DNA from: Streptomyces sp. SID8374
GTDB lineage: Bacteria; Actinomycetota; Actinomycetes; Streptomycetales; Streptomycetaceae
DNA length: 64,000 nucleotides
Direction of reading: 5' to 3'
Assembly (NCBI RefSeq): GCF_009865135.1
Contig: NZ_WWGH01000001.1
Location: 1,364,001-1,428,000, forward strand
Below the pieces are notes generated by a model that worked only from the letters and a program-made list of their open reading frames with translations, had not been told where the DNA came from and did not search any database. Below are positions 62,389 through 64,000 of this stretch, one piece after another; within the stretch, counting starts at the first letter, position 1, and each line of letters opens with the position of its first letter. The translations under genes were made by a program, and so were the position numbers.

Positions 62389-64000
62389 TCAGGCTTCGGG
62401 GGTTTCCGTCTCCTCCGGGGCCTGGACGGTGAGTTCGATGACGATCGGGGCGCCGCCCTCGGTGGTGAGCCGCAGCTTGTAGGTGCCCGGGTTCTCGTCG
62501 GCGAAGATCTCCGGGAGCTGGAGCAGGCCGTCGGCGTCCGTGGTGAGGGTCAGGGTGCGCAGCGGCTTGCCGTCCGCGCCCTTGAAGTACGGGCCCTTGT
62601 CGTTGTCGATGAGCCCCAGGCTGTCCTTGACCATGGTGGCGGTGACGGCCACCCCGGCGGCGGCAGCGCCCTTGTAGGTGGCCTTGACGGTGACGGCGTC
62701 GGCGAACTTCTCGCCGGGTGCGGCGACGAGCGCCTTGTCGTCGGTCCGTTGGAGCTTGTCGGCCTGGCGGGCGGTGACGCTCGCCTTGTAGGTCAGGGTG
62801 CGCGGCCGGGTGGTGCCCGCGGTGGCGGTCACCGTGAAGTCGCCGGTCTTCTCGCCCGCCTTGAGCGCGGGTGCGGTGGCGGTGCCGTCGGCCTTGGTGA
62901 TGACCGTGACCGTCTTCCTGCCGCCGTCGAAGAGGGCGCCGGTGGTCCCGGTGACGGTGAAGGTGACGGGCAGCTGGGCCATCGGTGCGCCGAGGGCGTT
63001 GCGGGCGCGGACGGAGACCCGCTCGTCGAACGTGGAGCCGGCGGTGGCGGTGAGGGGGCCGGTGCCGGCGTTCTCCAGGGAGCCGAGGGTGTCGGCCGGG
63101 GACGGGGTCGGCTTCGGGGGCGGGGTCGGGGTGGGAGGCGGCGTCGGGGTCGGGCTGGTGGTGCCGCCGCCGGGCTTGGAGGGGCTCGGGCTCGGCTTCG
63201 TGGTGCCGGGCTTGGAGGGCGACGGGGACGGCTTCGTGCTCGGCGTCCCGACGGGGGTCGGGGTCGGGCTCGGCGTCGGGGTGCTGGGCGCGGTGGGGAG
63301 GACGCCGCCGCCGTCGGGCACCTCGTGCGTGCCGCGCTGGTAGTACGAGAACCAGGAGCGGACCGTACGCAGGTACTCCGTCGACCGGTTGTAGCTCAGC
63401 ACCGCCCGGTCGAGGTCGGCGGCGACGGCGAGGTTGCGGCCGCCCGCGCAGAGGTAGCGGCCGGCGGCGAGCGCCGCGTCGTAGATGTTGTTGGGGTCCT
63501 TGCGGCCGTCACCGTTGGCGTCCTGGCCCCAGACGGCCCAGGTGGACGGGATGAACTGCATCGGGCCGACCGCGCGGTCGTGGACGGCGTCGCCGTCGTA
63601 CGCCCCGCCGTCGGTGTCCTTGATGAGCGCGAAGCCCTGGCCGTTGAGGGCCGGGCCGAGGATCGGGGAGAGGGTGGTGCCGTTCGCGTCGACCTGGCCG
63701 CCGCGGGCCTGGCCGGACTCGACCTTGCCGATCGCGGCGAGGAGCTGCCAGGGCAGCCGGCAGGCCGGGTCGGTGGCGGCGACGGACTGCTCGGCCTGCT
63801 TGTACGCGGCCAGGACGGAGGCCGGAATGCCCGCTTCCGCGCTGCCGGTGGCGGCCGGGAGGTTGCTGGACGAACCGGGCCTGTCGGGCGTGACGAGGGG
63901 CGGAAGGTCGGTGTAGTACGGCGAGTTGCCGGTGGCGGCACTGTCCTCCGGGCCGCCCGACTCACCGCCGGCGGACTGCTGGTCGCCGCCCGTGGACCCT
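62389..64000 (-). CDS. Lytic transglycosylase with C-terminal Ig-like domains (5' end outside window)
   Basis: The frame is open from the stop at 62389 to the window edge with no start, so the N terminus is missing. Visible: a linker (SPYYTDLPPLVTPDRPGSSS), an SLT-type transglycosylase domain with LPWQLLAAIGKVESGQARGG (catalytic Glu), AVGPMQFIPSTWAVWG and YDAALAAGRYLCAGG, then a long linker of repeated PTPSPTP and KPSPSPSKPG, and two Ig-like repeats (TFDERVSVRARNALGAPMAQ and EKFADAVTVKATYKGAAAA). It is a secreted enzyme cleaving peptidoglycan. The methionine at 63561 is internal to the catalytic domain and must not be taken as the start. Confidence 0.9.
   Translation of the reverse strand, partial: GSTGGDQQSAGGESGGPEDSAATGNSPYYTDLPPLVTPDRPGSSSNLPAATGSAEAGIPASVLAAYKQAEQSVAATDPACRLPWQLLAAIGKVESGQARGGQVDANGTTLSPILGPALNGQGFALIKDTDGGAYDGDAVHDRAVGPMQFIPSTWAVWGQDANGDGRKDPNNIYDAALAAGRYLCAGGRNLAVAADLDRAVLSYNRSTEYLRTVRSWFSYYQRGTHEVPDGGGVLPTAPSTPTPSPTPTPVGTPSTKPSPSPSKPGTTKPSPSPSKPGGGTTSPTPTPPPTPTPPPKPTPSPADTLGSLENAGTGPLTATAGSTFDERVSVRARNALGAPMAQLPVTFTVTGTTGALFDGGRKTVTVITKADGTATAPALKAGEKTGDFTVTATAGTTRPRTLTYKASVTARQADKLQRTDDKALVAAPGEKFADAVTVKATYKGAAAAGVAVTATMVKDSLGLIDNDKGPYFKGADGKPLRTLTLTTDADGLLQLPEIFADENPGTYKLRLTTEGGAPIVIELTVQAPEETETPEA

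Noticed and set aside
62389..63561. A complete gene starting at the methionine at 63561.
   Set aside because: The catalytic transglycosylase domain clearly continues upstream in the same frame to the window edge, so this methionine is internal.

Overview
The window is high-GC actinobacterial DNA with the strong third-position GC bias of Streptomyces. The order tkt-tal-zwf-opcA-pgl, pgi, rbpA, secG, tpiA-pgk-gap, whiA-yvcK-rapZ-uvrC, uvrA, uvrB, coaE, rpsA matches, from memory, the conserved chromosome core of Streptomyces. WhiA (sporulation), RbpA and mycothiol-type enzymes support this. No insertion sequence, prophage, CRISPR array or biosynthetic cluster was seen.

Layout. 1-5,500: pentose-phosphate operon (transketolase tail, transaldolase, glucose-6-phosphate dehydrogenase with its OpcA factor, 6-phosphogluconolactonase). 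5,500-10,450: a VOC protein, an N-terminally broken poly-gamma-glutamate hydrolase, two PH-domain membrane proteins and pgi. 10,450-19,850 (minus strand): rbpA, secG, the lower-glycolysis genes, then the overlapping uvrC-rapZ-yvcK-whiA operon. 19,900-23,200: a secreted papain-like protease with a membrane-anchored partner, a possible DNA-binding protein and a Tat-type Rieske lipoprotein. 23,400-34,700: uvrA, a mycothiol-dependent isomerase-like protein, an MBL hydrolase, terC behind a probable yybP-ykoY manganese riboswitch, two TerD proteins and uvrB. 34,700-44,500: MHYT sensor, glycerophosphodiesterase, Ogt, MFS exporter, cupin, pseudouridine catabolism (psuG with a PfkB kinase), a nucleoside-kinase-like protein, and an HxlR regulator divergent from an aminotransferase/C39-like peptidase pair. 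44,500-50,300: an RNA locus with two tRNA-mimic modules next to an uncharacterised gene, then a SWIM protein/SNF2 helicase pair. 50,600-64,000: a lipoprotein, two methyltransferases, a TPR protein, coaE, a PAC2 protein, a secreted beta-helix protein behind a DasR-like site, rpsA, hrpB, a DUF3068 protein, a small membrane protein and a truncated lytic transglycosylase.

The most unusual signal is at 44,680-44,897 on the minus strand. Two modules in tandem each show, in order, a canonical T-arm, a perfect 7-bp acceptor-like stem closed by a short loop, and a D-arm, all enclosed by a 5-6 bp stem. This is the circularly permuted tRNA mimic expected of bacterial YrlA-type Y RNAs. No Ro60/Rsr gene is present in the window; the adjacent same-strand gene is an uncharacterised actinobacterial family.

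A second theme is repeats beside stop codons. Degenerate tandem repeats of about 22-40 bp lie just after the stops of the PH-domain gene, whiA, the Rieske gene, ogt and PAC2, and some copies carry the gene's own last codons. Many genes end in perfect inverted repeats without T-tracts, typical of Streptomyces terminators.
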